Shown here: positions 8,253-15,780 of the stretch, in pieces | Layout: every line of letters starts with the position of its first letter | Position numbering within the stretch: the first letter of the stretch is position 1 | Translations under genes and position numbers: made by a program | Source of the DNA: Lachnospiraceae bacterium | GTDB taxonomy: Bacteria > Bacillota_A > Clostridia > Lachnospirales > Lachnospiraceae | Direction: 5' to 3' | DNA length: 32,093 bases | Assembly: GCA_009911175.1 (NCBI GenBank) | Contig: QXWX01000078.1 | Span: 1 to 32,093 of the forward strand | The notes under the pieces: model-generated | The model's database searches: none | What the model was told of the DNA's origin: nothing | The model's input: the letters and a program-made list of their open reading frames with translations, nothing else

Positions 8253-9995
8253 TTACCGGATGATAATGTCCCCATCCTGGAACCGGGGCGGGATCACCGG
8301 GATCTGCAGGAAGGACTCGTACTGTCCGCCTGTATAGATCAGGTGGTTGCCCTTGTTGTCAGACTCCCATCTCAGCGGCTCGAACCAGTCTTCACGGATA
8401 TACCTTCCGGCAATCTGGACACGGATCTGCTGCCCCTTGTGGAAGAACCGGCTGGTGGGCACGATCTCAATATCTACAGGCACGATCTGGCCCGGCTCCA
8501 GCTTTTCATCGCAGGTGTGGGCCTGCACCGGATTGTAATCTGTGGACAGCTTTTCGTCCAGCTTCCGGCGGGACACACGCATCTTGCCCCACGCCCCCGG
8601 ATGGTTCTCCCCGAACAAGGTGATCGGAAGAAATTCCCCTGTGGTGCTCAGCTTCTGGATGTTAACGAACAGATCCATGTCGTCGTAGCTTTCCGCCGCC
8701 ACATAGAGCCTCAGCTTCAAGTATCCTGTCAGCTCCGTATCCTCTTCAAAGCGGTAATCGAAGCACACCTCTCCGGTCAGACTGTCATAGCTTGCCTTTG
8801 CTTCCCCGGCCACAGGTTCTGCCTTCATGGAATTGTCGGACGCATCCAGGTACAGTTTTTCGTATCTGGTCCGTTTCAGTGGGAAGGACTCTTCCGCACG
8901 GTTGGTCTGGTAGTTGAACTCTCCCACATCCTGAACCTCAATCCTGACCTTCGGAGTCAGCTCCCAGCCGTTGCGCTCCAGCTTTAAATATCTGGCATAG
9001 AATTTTTCCAGATCCTGAATGTTCTCATTGCTGTACGCGTCCGGCCACTCGAAATTCCTGTGGGCACGGAGCCATTTCCGGCGGGATTTGCATTTCCGGA
9101 ATGCGTTGATGGAGCCCCGCAGGTGCAGGTGATTCCAGCATGCCGTCTGATATACCGGGATCTTCACCTTCCCGAAGTCTGGTTCCTTGTCCTTCCAGTA
9201 CGTGCAGTTGACAAACGGATATTTTTCCAGGTTCAGCGGCGTGTTGTCTATGTAGTTGATTCCGCATGCCTCACGCATCACAAAGCCTACAAACGCTTTT
9301 GCCGGAATCCCGCCTTCGCACAGAGATTCCCGGTACATATCCGTGGTGGACTCCCATGGCGCGATACATGCCAGGTGGGGCGGCTGCTGCGCGGCGATCC
9401 TCCACTGGGTCATTGCCACACAGCTATTGCCCGCCAGTCCGCATCTTCCGTTGCACCAGTCCTGGTCGGCCGCCCACTCAATGAAGTCATAACCGTCTTT
9501 TCCGTCCTGGGTGCCGAACTGTACAAAGTCCCCTTCCGAATGTCCGATCCCTCTCGGGTCTACATTTGCCACCGCATAGCCGTGGCGGCACCAGTAACCC
9601 GGGTCCGGGCTCTCGAATTTGGACATGTCCGACACGGTGTGGGGAGGAACCCCCATGATCTGCCACTCTGCCTGTCCTTCGAATGGGCGCTTGCCGTAAA
9701 AGCTCCAGGAAATGATCAGGGGATATTTTCCCTCTGCCTCGGGCTTGTAAATGTCCACATAGATCGTAGCGCCGTCACGCATCTTCACCGGAATGTCCTG
9801 CATACAGATGATCCCTTCCTCCGGGCTGTAGGTCCGCTGGTTCAACGCCGGCTGGATCTTCGCGCGCTCCCGCTCCTCCAGGGACATTGCCTCAAATTCT
9901 TCCCGCGTGCAGGGAGTCATCATCTTTGTCATGACAATCTCCACCTGTTCCCCGCTCATATCCACGGTTTTCGTAATTCTTTCTACTTCTCCCAT
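8253..9995 (-). CDS. CocE/NonD-family hydrolase (peptidase S15-like alpha/beta hydrolase)
   Basis: The 580-residue protein has the two-domain layout of cocaine esterase/X-Pro dipeptidyl-peptidase relatives. An alpha/beta hydrolase core includes VDPRGIGHSEG (145–155) and a nucleophile elbow GNSCVAMTQW with Ser191. A C-terminal jelly-roll domain (about 370–580) ends RYIREDWFEP...IPPRF. His312 in LRAH is the likely catalytic histidine. Where CocE has an acidic residue the sequence reads CWNHLHLRGS, so Asn288 may replace it. It would cleave an ester or amide bond; no signal peptide is visible, so it probably acts inside the cell. The start at 9995 has an ideal GAGGAGG eight bases upstream. It is the first gene of the operon. 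Substrates in this family are very diverse. Confidence 0.87.
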   Translation of the reverse strand: MGEVERITKTVDMSGEQVEIVMTKMMTPCTREEFEAMSLEERERAKIQPALNQRTYSPEEGIICMQDIPVKMRDGATIYVDIYKPEAEGKYPLIISWSFYGKRPFEGQAEWQIMGVPPHTVSDMSKFESPDPGYWCRHGYAVANVDPRGIGHSEGDFVQFGTQDGKDGYDFIEWAADQDWCNGRCGLAGNSCVAMTQWRIAAQQPPHLACIAPWESTTDMYRESLCEGGIPAKAFVGFVMREACGINYIDNTPLNLEKYPFVNCTYWKDKEPDFGKVKIPVYQTACWNHLHLRGSINAFRKCKSRRKWLRAHRNFEWPDAYSNENIQDLEKFYARYLKLERNGWELTPKVRIEVQDVGEFNYQTNRAEESFPLKRTRYEKLYLDASDNSMKAEPVAGEAKASYDSLTGEVCFDYRFEEDTELTGYLKLRLYVAAESYDDMDLFVNIQKLSTTGEFLPITLFGENHPGAWGKMRVSRRKLDEKLSTDYNPVQAHTCDEKLEPGQIVPVDIEIVPTSRFFHKGQQIRVQIAGRYIREDWFEPLRWESDNKGNHLIYTGGQYESFLQIPVIPPRFQDGDIIIR

Positions 9996-10089
9996 GTTTG
10001 GAAACCTCCTCGTTTTTCTTTTCCTTACTGATTCTATTTTAGAAAAATCAGACGAAAAACAACAGAACACTTTTCCGGTTTGTGTTCAA

Positions 10090-10117
10090 ATTGTACAGAT
10101 TTCAGAAATGTGTCTAA
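10090..10117 (-). promoter_or_regulatory. Candidate operon promoter with TetR-like operator in the spacer
   Basis: On the minus strand, TTAGAC (112–117 of the 10,0xx block) and TACAAT (10090–10095) are 16 bases apart. Overlapping the spacer is a 19-bp near-perfect palindrome at 10095–10113 (ACAnATTTC, one centre base, GAAATnTGT). It lies about 100 bases before the hydrolase start. Such a position suits repression by the TetR-type protein encoded just upstream. The -35 match is weak and the regulator–site pairing is inferred. Confidence 0.45.
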
Positions 10118-10129
10118 CTGCCCCGGCCG

Positions 10130-10190
10130 GTTTTTCCGAATGAATGAGTTGGGTTGGATGTTCAAAGAGCATCCAACCGTACAGGTGGAA
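10130..10190. repeat. Intergenic palindromic repeat, copy 1
   Basis: The stretch begins GGTTTTTCCGAATGAATGAG and contains a 9-bp perfect inverted repeat (GGTTGGATG at 10152–10160 with CATCCAACC at 10170–10178). Its end (10174–10190) is the reverse complement of 17 bases at 11583–11599. Its start resembles 11720–11768. It therefore appears to be a member of a dispersed intergenic repeat family, with copies on both sides of the tetR–acpS pair. Confidence 0.6.
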
Positions 10191-10225
10191 CATCTTCCGC
10201 TGACAGCTCCTGTATACCATGGAAT

Positions 10226-10288
10226 CAAAAACGGACGCTGATTTCCATCCATGTCCTCTTTTGGAACATCCCGGAAATCAGCGTCCGT
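10226..10288 (-). terminator. Intrinsic terminator of the TetR-type gene
   Basis: A 16-bp perfect stem (arms 10231–10246 and 10273–10288, beginning ACGGACGCTGATTTCC) is followed on the minus strand by TTTTTGATT. The loop is long (26 bases). It lies 67 bases after the stop of the TetR gene and separates it from the hydrolase-led operon. Confidence 0.75.
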
Positions 10289-10354
10289 CTTCTGGGTAAT
10301 ATAACATTTTGATTGTAAAAACCGAATCCTTCCAAGCCCCTCCATATGGGTCTG

Positions 10355-11023
10355 TCAAACCGGCGTCTTGTCCCCGGTCTTTGCCGCGATCATCTGCTTA
10401 TAGGTCATATATCCCGCCCCTACCCGCATGGTGTTCAGGAGGTTCACCACCTCTTCAGCCGTCAGTGCGTTTTCCCCCTCCGATTCCAGCCAAAGCCGCG
10501 CGGACAGAAAGTGCAGTTCCGCAACGGTCCTGACAAAATACCCCCGCAGCTCATCCCGGGGCAGCCCGTCATTGTCCATCATGGCTTCGATGTATTCATT
10601 CAATATATTTTTCAGCTTTTTCACAAAATAAGGATCGCCGTTGTGGGGATCAAGCAGCGCTTCCATGGCCGTCTTATGGGCCCTGCAGAAATCGAACCAG
10701 AACAGCAGAAGGGGCGGCGGCTCAATCTCATACCTGTCAATAAATTCTTCTATTGGGAACGGCGGCCTTGGATTTCCGGACAATTCCTTATATTTCCTCG
10801 ACATTTCCTGCAGGATGGAATCCTGGATCTGTTCCATCAGTTCATAGATGTCCCCATAATATTGATAGAACGTCCCCCTGGTGATATTCGCCCGGGAACA
10901 GAGCTCCTTTACCGTGATCCTGTCCCACTTTTTTTCAAAAATCAGATTCAGATACGTCTGTTCGATCCGCTTCCTTGTCTGCTCCGACCTGGAGCCTTTT
11001 GCATTCGAAATCATTTCCTGCAT
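10355..11023 (-). CDS. TetR/AcrR-family transcriptional regulator
   Basis: The 222-residue protein has an N-terminal TetR helix-turn-helix (about 10–55; ITVKELCSRANITRGTFYQYYG) and a larger ligand-binding C-terminal half with no clear family match. Such proteins bind palindromic operators as dimers and let go when a small molecule binds. The start at 11023 was chosen over 11029 because AAAGGAG lies seven bases before it, whereas the earlier ATG almost touches the site. The gene is followed by its own terminator and then by the operon carrying the candidate operator at 10095–10113, so it is the likely local repressor. Divergent acpS lies 183 bases away. Confidence 0.88.
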   Translation of the reverse strand: MQEMISNAKGSRSEQTRKRIEQTYLNLIFEKKWDRITVKELCSRANITRGTFYQYYGDIYELMEQIQDSILQEMSRKYKELSGNPRPPFPIEEFIDRYEIEPPPLLLFWFDFCRAHKTAMEALLDPHNGDPYFVKKLKNILNEYIEAMMDNDGLPRDELRGYFVRTVAELHFLSARLWLESEGENALTAEEVVNLLNTMRVGAGYMTYKQMIAAKTGDKTPV

Positions 11024-11077
11024 GGCCATTCTCCTTTATCTGTTTGGGGAACCTGTTTTCACGTCATTTTCTCCTCT

Positions 11078-11106
11078 ATGCTAACATTTTTTCGCCCCAT
11101 TTTCAA
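11078..11106 (-). promoter_or_regulatory. Candidate promoter of the TetR-type gene
   Basis: On the minus strand TTGAAA (11101–11106) and TAGCAT (11078–11083) are separated by 17 bases, 55 bases before the chosen start. The spacing is ideal; the -10 hexamer is only a fair match. Confidence 0.45.
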
Positions 11107-11145
11107 TTCTGTGTCCGTACTTTTTTGCATCCTGAAGATTTTTAC

Positions 11146-11174
11146 TTGTTTTTTCTGATTTGCAGATATAAAAT
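11146..11174 (+). promoter_or_regulatory. Candidate promoter of acpS
   Basis: TTGTTT (11146–11151) and TAAAAT (11169–11174) are 17 bases apart and about 30 bases before the acpS start, which has its own AAAGGAGGAG site. A sigma-A type promoter is plausible. Confidence 0.5.
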
Positions 11175-11206
11175 ATGGATAGCTACCGAAAGGAGGAGCC
11201 TCTGCC

Positions 11207-11638
11207 ATGACTTACGGCATCGGAACCGATATTTTAAAAATCAGCAGCATAGCCAAAAGTGTCGCCGACTTAAACGATCCCTTTGTTCGGAAAACCTATA
11301 CCCCCGGCGAGGTTGCGCTGATCACCTCCCGGCCGGTCCCGCTCAACAGCTTTGCCACCAGGTTCGCCGGCAAGGAAGCGGTCTTTAAATCCCTGAACCT
11401 CCATGGGAATGACATCCGTCTCAATGAGATCGAGATCCTGGAAAACGAGAACGGGCAGCCTACAGTCACCCTCCACGGGAATGCCCTGCGGCTGGCAGAG
11501 CAAAAAGGAATTTCCCGGATTCTGGTCTCCCTCTCCTACGATACGGATTACGCCGTTGCTTATGCCTCTGCGCATAAAAACTTTCCACCTGTACGGTTGC
11601 AATCCATAATCTCAGTTTTATGCAATTCATTGCAATAA
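11207..11638 (+). CDS. acpS: Holo-[acyl-carrier-protein] synthase
   Basis: The 143-residue protein has the AcpS signatures: GIGTDILKI at the N-terminus (metal-binding Asp8) and FATRFAGKEAVFKSL at about 48–62. It moves the phosphopantetheine arm of CoA onto the serine of ACP in the cytoplasm. The usual AcpS fold ends near residue 122 (DYAVAYASAHK). The last 20 residues are not family-like and are encoded by the left arm of the large inverted repeat at 11595–11662, whose sequence also supplies the stop codon. The gene stands apart from fatty-acid genes and next to an operon with a diverged ACP, so it may serve that ACP. It could also be the only AcpS of the cell. Confidence 0.9.
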   Translation: MTYGIGTDILKISSIAKSVADLNDPFVRKTYTPGEVALITSRPVPLNSFATRFAGKEAVFKSLNLHGNDIRLNEIEILENENGQPTVTLHGNALRLAEQKGISRILVSLSYDTDYAVAYASAHKNFPPVRLQSIISVLCNSLQ

Positions 11639-11662
11639 AACTGAGATTATGGATTAGCAACC
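11595..11662. repeat. Large 34-bp-arm inverted repeat at the 3' end of acpS
   Basis: Arms of about 32–34 bases (starting GGTTGC(T)AATCCATAATC) match except for two single-base gaps and are separated by only a few bases. No T-tract follows on either strand, so it is not a typical terminator. It overlaps the acpS reading frame and looks inserted, like a small MITE-type or recombination-derived palindrome. Confidence 0.7.
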
Positions 11663-11768
11663 TACTCTTGAATGAGCAAAAAAACGGCTGCGTTAGCAGA
11701 CGTAAGAGTGCGTCAGCACGGTTTTTGCGAATGGATGAGTAGGTTGGAGGCTCTTTAGAGCATCCATG
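11655..11768. repeat. Intergenic palindromic repeat, copy 2
   Basis: GGTTTTTGCGAATGGATGAG (11720–11739) resembles copy 1 near 10130. It is followed by GGTTGGAGGCTC, TTTA and GAGCATCC (a stem with one mismatch). CAACCTACTC (near 11659–11668) is the reverse complement of GAGTAGGTTG near 11737–11746, so the unit is nested. The middle, from AAAAAAACGGCTGCG to CAGCACGGTTTTT (about 11680–11727), can fold into an imperfect hairpin ending in T residues. It may end acpS transcription. Confidence 0.5.
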
Positions 11769-11800
11769 TCAAGACAACACGTTTAATACAAAGATCATTT

Positions 11801-11832
11801 TAGGAAACCCCTGTTTTTACAGGGGTTTCCTA
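11801..11832. repeat. Perfect 14-bp hairpin
   Basis: TAGGAAACCCCTGT and its reverse complement flank a TTTT loop. No T-run follows on either strand, so a terminator role is unsupported. It marks the switch from GC-rich chromosomal sequence to the AT-rich region. Confidence 0.7.
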
Positions 11833-11917
11833 ATGGGATACCGCTACAAAGACGGGAATGCATGAATAAATAGGCTGATTTGACGATGGATTTTCTGGTT
11901 TACTTTCTGGCTTGTTT

Positions 11918-12164
11918 TTTACACGATGCACCAAAAGCATGAGGCTTTTACACGGTTCACGCTTTTGGCTGGTGCCTAACGTTTACACGCATTTTACACG
12001 GTTTCTACACGATTATAAAACGCTCCGGTCTTTTGCTAGAAAAAAGACCGCCATTTGGACGGTCTTATAAGGTTGGTTGTGTAAAATCAACCATAGCTAA
12101 AGTGCAGCAGACTCGCTTATAGTCTGCATGTTGTAAAGCGATTTTATGGTGCCTAACTTTACGG
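11918..12164. repeat. TTTACACG repeat cluster in a 640-bp gene-free stretch
   Basis: Between the repeats after acpS and the gene at 12424 no convincing gene is seen. The stretch holds four exact TTTACACG copies (11918, 11947, 11982, 11993), one variant TCTACACG (12004) and one inverted GTGTAAA (12079). GGTGCCTAAC also occurs twice (11971–11980 and 12148–12157), each followed by TTTAC. Such short direct repeats resemble arm-type integrase, excisionase or initiator binding sites, possibly the edge of a mobile element. No protein match can be assigned. Confidence 0.5.
12026..12066. promoter_or_regulatory. Three-segment alternative hairpin, terminator-like on the minus strand
   Basis: CGGTCTTTT (12026–12034), AAAAGACCG (12042–12050) and CGGTCTT (12060–12066) can pair 1:2 or 2:3 but not both. 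On the minus strand the 2:3 hairpin is followed by TTTTTTC, so it can act as an intrinsic terminator that stops transcription running towards acpS. No coding gene lies directly upstream of it on that strand. Confidence 0.45.
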
Positions 12165-12423
12165 TTCAGGCGTTTTTTATTTTTAGCGATGCTATGTTTC
12201 AATTCATCACGCATACTGCATGCGCCCAAGAGTTACATTTATAGTGAGTATTGCTTAGTGACTTCTATTGCATTGGCAAACTTACGTTTATTTTCTTCTG
12301 ACTAGCCCTGTGTTATAGGAGACATCTTATTATAATCTTGTCAATAAAAGTTATCGTTCCACCATTATTGTCGATATTCAAATAAGTGCCCTGTATTAAT
12401 TTTCTGAAAGGTTGGTGTTTTTA

Positions 12424-13278
12424 GTGATAATTGATCAGAATAAATTGAGACAATTAAGGCTAGAACGTGATGAAGCAAAGCAATTAAAGTCGAATGCGAA
12501 AAAACAGTTAAAAGAAGAACTTAAACAATTCAAGGAACTGGCAAACAGTTACAATAACGTATTGCGGAAAAAAGAAAAACGGATAAGCAACGAGATTGAA
12601 AGAAATAGCAAAAAAGCTGATGAGGAGCATAGGCTCATGCACGAGTGCTTCGAAAAAGCGCCAAATGCCTATAGTGAAGGAGAGAAGGCGAAAGCCAAGG
12701 AGCTTTCAGATGAAGGATATACACATCAATACAATCGCAATCAGCTAAACAAAAAAGTTCAAGAACTAATAAGCGAAAAAAGAAAACTCGCTACATACAA
12801 ACTTCCCTATAATGAAGCAGATCTTCTATCAGTAAATTTTAGTCAAAAACCTAATGTGGATAATAATTTGATTCTAAAATTAATATTCTCAAAAGCCCTT
12901 ATAGATACCTATCAAGAGAATTATAATCGATATTCCGAAAGATATGAGAAAAAAAGGAATATATATGAAAACTATAAAAAGTATGGAGATGATCCTGCAT
13001 TGAACAGCATGAAAGAGACATCCGACACTTGGAGCCCTTATATAAGAGGTTGGATAGGGGAGCAAGCCGTTACAGTTCGAAAAGGAAAAGTAGGGACTGA
13101 AAATGAAGGACATACCCTGATTTCAGATGGACATGTAAGCTCTAAATTTTTTAAAGGACATAATCCCGATCATCAAGGACACAATCATTATGGCCCTAAT
13201 AAACATTCAAACATATTTTTCAAACGAATTGAGGATGTTGGCGGAGATCGTGGAAAATATACCGGACCTGGGCACTAA
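12424..13278 (+). CDS. Unknown coiled-coil protein with a His/Gly-rich C-terminus
   Basis: The protein has about 284 residues and I do not recognise its family. The first 200 residues are highly charged and helical, with two long stretches rich in K, E, Q and R that look like coiled coils. The last 70 residues change character: WIGEQAVTVRKGK, then DGHVSSKFFKGHNPDHQGHN and a final GDRGKYTGPGH, with seven or more histidines that could bind metal or form an active site. The start is uncertain: TTG (12412), GTG (12415) and GTG (12424) are in frame, and AAAGG at 12407–12411 best suits 12424. The gene is AT-rich, unlike acpS to its left, which points to acquired DNA. It converges on the gene at 13435. 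Confidence 0.7.
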   Translation: MIIDQNKLRQLRLERDEAKQLKSNAKKQLKEELKQFKELANSYNNVLRKKEKRISNEIERNSKKADEEHRLMHECFEKAPNAYSEGEKAKAKELSDEGYTHQYNRNQLNKKVQELISEKRKLATYKLPYNEADLLSVNFSQKPNVDNNLILKLIFSKALIDTYQENYNRYSERYEKKRNIYENYKKYGDDPALNSMKETSDTWSPYIRGWIGEQAVTVRKGKVGTENEGHTLISDGHVSSKFFKGHNPDHQGHNHYGPNKHSNIFFKRIEDVGGDRGKYTGPGH

Positions 13279-13434
13279 TAAATAGCCCGGTAGGAGAGTG
13301 TCGTATAATCTGTGCAAATTGTCTAGGCTGCAATTCGAATTATGACAATCAAGCAGTCAATGAAAGTATTCAGACAATTTACTTACACCGACTATCTGAC
13401 AAAGTTCCCGCAGGAAAAGACACTTCTACCGGGT

Positions 13435-14067
13435 CTACCCATAATATTTTAACCATTTTTTTGAATTCAAATATCCCTCAAAAACAGAAATCCAATATTC
13501 CGATTCTTTTCCCGTTTTTATATAATGTTCAACTTCATATTTACGAAAATTCATAGCTTCAAGCAAATCAATTGTCAAACCTTCATCTTCACCAAGACAC
13601 ACCTCGACAAAATCAATATAAGAATATGTTTTGAGTACATATGCTTTAATCCCTGCAGAAGTTCTAATTTTTCTTAACTCACTTGCCAACTTACAACCTT
13701 CACGTAAAATATGCTGCGTCGACTCAAACTTTGTTATTTCATTTTTAAGATAATCATGCCATTTAACATGTTCGTAATCATTTTTCTGTTGGTTTTTTGT
13801 TTGCATGAAAAAAATGTCTATGTATTTCATAAAAAGACTTATCCAATCTTCAGAATATCTTCCTAACTCAATTTTATTCATCAACTCATATCTACGCAAT
13901 TCTGAGGCTTTACTTATAATGAAAGCTATTTCTTTTTCTATGAACCAATATTCATCGTCGTAGACGATATAGTCGAGTATAGTTTTATCAAGCAAATTGA
14001 GCTGGGGAATATCCTTAACTATACACAATCGTTTTGCTAAGGCACGATATTCCTTTTCATTTTTCAT
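13435..14067 (-). CDS. Unknown helical protein with an internal repeat
   Basis: The protein has 210 residues and no recognised family. It is rich in aromatic and charged residues, without a signal peptide or membrane segment. Two parts resemble each other: YELMNKIELGRYSEDWISLF (about 79–98) and YEVEHYIKTGKESEYWISVF (about 175–194), which suggests an ancient duplication of a helical unit. The ribosome site is weak. It is AT-rich and converges with the coiled-coil gene at 12424; between them (13279–13434) nothing was recognised. Proteins of this sort near element ends are often cargo such as immunity or defence factors, but nothing here proves that. Confidence 0.65.
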   Translation of the reverse strand: MKNEKEYRALAKRLCIVKDIPQLNLLDKTILDYIVYDDEYWFIEKEIAFIISKASELRRYELMNKIELGRYSEDWISLFMKYIDIFFMQTKNQQKNDYEHVKWHDYLKNEITKFESTQHILREGCKLASELRKIRTSAGIKAYVLKTYSYIDFVEVCLGEDEGLTIDLLEAMNFRKYEVEHYIKTGKESEYWISVFEGYLNSKKWLKYYG

Positions 14068-14090
14068 GGTGTTATTCTATCATGCGATTC

Positions 14091-14129
14091 AAAAAACTAA
14101 AAGCCTACAGAAATTTCCGTAGGCTTTTT
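14091..14129 (-). terminator. Terminator at the end of the long mobile-element operon
   Basis: A 10-bp stem (AAAAGCCTAC with GTAGGCTTTT, 14099–14108 and 14119–14128) has an inner GAAATTTC palindrome. It is followed on the minus strand by TTTTAGTTTTTT and on the plus strand by TTTTTA, so it may work both ways. It lies 20 bases after the last recombinase gene. Confidence 0.88.
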
Positions 14130-14148
14130 ATTGCTAAGTTACTTGTAG

Positions 14149-15780
14149 TCAGTCTACATTCCTATTGAGGTGCTTTTTCAGATTTTCTGATATCTGTATT
14201 TGGCTTCTTGTCCCGTCCCGGAACAGAAAGCCAAACGTCTTATTATGGGAAATCGTCACGGATTCCACCATGCTGTTCCATAAATTGACATCAAATTCGG
14301 TCAGAATCTCCCCGCACTTCTGGATTTCTTCCAGGCACCGTTTAATCAACTCTTTTCTGCCGGATTGTTCTAAAATCTGTTTTTCCAGATTGCTGATTTC
14401 TGCTTCTTTAGCTTCACAAAGCTGGCTCTTCTCGGTAAACTTGCGGTTATATTCCACCTGGTCTTGTACATGGAGTGTATTCTCATCCATGAATGAGCGT
14501 AAGTCGTTCATTAACCTGCTATGTTCTGCCTGTGCTGCTTGAAGCTGTTCGTCCAACTTGCTGGTATCCGCCAGTATGGGCAGTAAAGCTTCAAAACGCT
14601 TGATGTGCTGCTGTTTTTCTCCCAGCACTTGGTTAAACGCTTTTATAAAAGCTTCCTCGATTTCTTCTTCCGTTAGATTTGGCGTAGAACAAACCGTGTC
14701 TTGCTCGTATTTATGGTTGCACCGCCAGATGAGTTTTTTGTATTTACTATTACTGTGCCATACCTTCCGACCGTAGAATCCGCCGCAGTCGCTGCAAATA
14801 ATCTTGGCAGTAAAGGGGCTGTTACGGTGAAGCTGGTGACGGTGGGGTCTTCGGCGTTTCATTTCATTCTGCACCAGTTCAAAGGTCTCCGGGTCGATAA
14901 TGGCTGGGTGGGAATCTTCAATGTAATACTGTGGGACTTCACCATGATTTTTCTTGACACTTTTAGTCAGGTAATCGGCAGTGTAGGTCTTTTGCAGCAG
15001 GGCATCACCCTTATATTTCTCGTTCGTCAGAATGCTGGTAATTGTAGAAACGCTCCATTTGGTTTTACGGCGGGGCGTGGGAATCCCCTGTTGTGTCAAG
15101 CTGTCTGCAATCGCACGGATAGTGCGCCCTTCCAGAAACCAACTATAAATCTGGCGCACAATCTTGGCTTCTTCTTCCACGATTTTGGGAAAGCCATCTT
15201 CTCCCTTTTCGTAACCGAGGAAATTTTTGTAAGCCAGAGAGAACTTGCCGTCTGCCATACTTTTGCGTATTCCCCAGGTAACATTCTCTGAGATGGAGCG
15301 GCTTTCTTCCTGCGCCAGGCTGCTCATGATGGTCAGCATTACTTCACCTTTGGCATCCAGTGTATAAATATTTTCCTTCTCAAAATAGACTTCCACCTTC
15401 TTTTCTTTGAGCTTCCGAATTGTGGTCAAAGTATCCACGGTATTTCTGGCAAAGCGGCTAATGGATTTGGTGAGAATTAAGTCGATTTTACCGTTCAAGG
15501 CATCCTCCACCATCCGGTTAAATCCTTCCCGTTTTCTGGTATTGGTGCCGGAAATTCCTTCATCGGTATATACGTCTACAAATTCCCATTCCGGATTACT
15601 TTTAATGTGCTGGGTATAAAAAGCCACCTGTGCTTCGTAGCTGGAAAGCTGTTCATCAGAATCGGTAGAAACACGGGCATAAGCTGCCACCTGCTTTTTC
15701 TGTTGGGTAGCCGCAGTAACTGATGGGTCAAGGCTGGTAAAGCTCTCTATTTTGCGGACAATCCTATTCTGTGCATTCAT
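14149..15780 (-). CDS. Large serine recombinase (resolvase/recombinase/zinc-ribbon type)
   Basis: The 543-residue protein has an N-terminal resolvase domain with catalytic Ser38 in AAYARVST and SISRFARN further on. A central recombinase domain (about 190–300) has ILTNEKYKGDALLQKTY. A zinc ribbon follows (CSDCGGFYGRK...WRCNHKYEQDTVC, about 333–370). A coiled coil (about 405–490) ends the protein, as in integrases of clostridial transposons and phages. It would cut and rejoin DNA at attachment sites to integrate or excise the element. Its start overlaps the end of the upstream recombinase by 17 bases, and AAAGGAG precedes the ATG. It is the last gene of the operon, near the probable element edge. 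Confidence 0.93.
   Translation of the reverse strand: MNAQNRIVRKIESFTSLDPSVTAATQQKKQVAAYARVSTDSDEQLSSYEAQVAFYTQHIKSNPEWEFVDVYTDEGISGTNTRKREGFNRMVEDALNGKIDLILTKSISRFARNTVDTLTTIRKLKEKKVEVYFEKENIYTLDAKGEVMLTIMSSLAQEESRSISENVTWGIRKSMADGKFSLAYKNFLGYEKGEDGFPKIVEEEAKIVRQIYSWFLEGRTIRAIADSLTQQGIPTPRRKTKWSVSTITSILTNEKYKGDALLQKTYTADYLTKSVKKNHGEVPQYYIEDSHPAIIDPETFELVQNEMKRRRPHRHQLHRNSPFTAKIICSDCGGFYGRKVWHSNSKYKKLIWRCNHKYEQDTVCSTPNLTEEEIEEAFIKAFNQVLGEKQQHIKRFEALLPILADTSKLDEQLQAAQAEHSRLMNDLRSFMDENTLHVQDQVEYNRKFTEKSQLCEAKEAEISNLEKQILEQSGRKELIKRCLEEIQKCGEILTEFDVNLWNSMVESVTISHNKTFGFLFRDGTRSQIQISENLKKHLNRNVD

Noticed and set aside
8253..9995. Naming the hydrolase a cocaine esterase or X-Pro peptidase
   Set aside because: The fold agrees but the substrate cannot be derived, and one expected acidic catalytic residue appears to be Asn.
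9060..10031. Plus-strand open frame opposite the CocE-type hydrolase
   Set aside because: It is antisense to a strongly supported gene in GC-rich DNA, where long shadow frames are common.
11801..11832. Intrinsic terminator
   Set aside because: The hairpin is perfect but neither strand has a T-run after it.
11918..12157. CRISPR array
   Set aside because: The repeats are only 8–10 bases, irregularly spaced, and no cas genes are present.
14068..14148. Attachment site of the serine-recombinase element
   Set aside because: The position beside the recombinases is typical, but no matching direct repeat can be shown because the other end of the element is outside the window.
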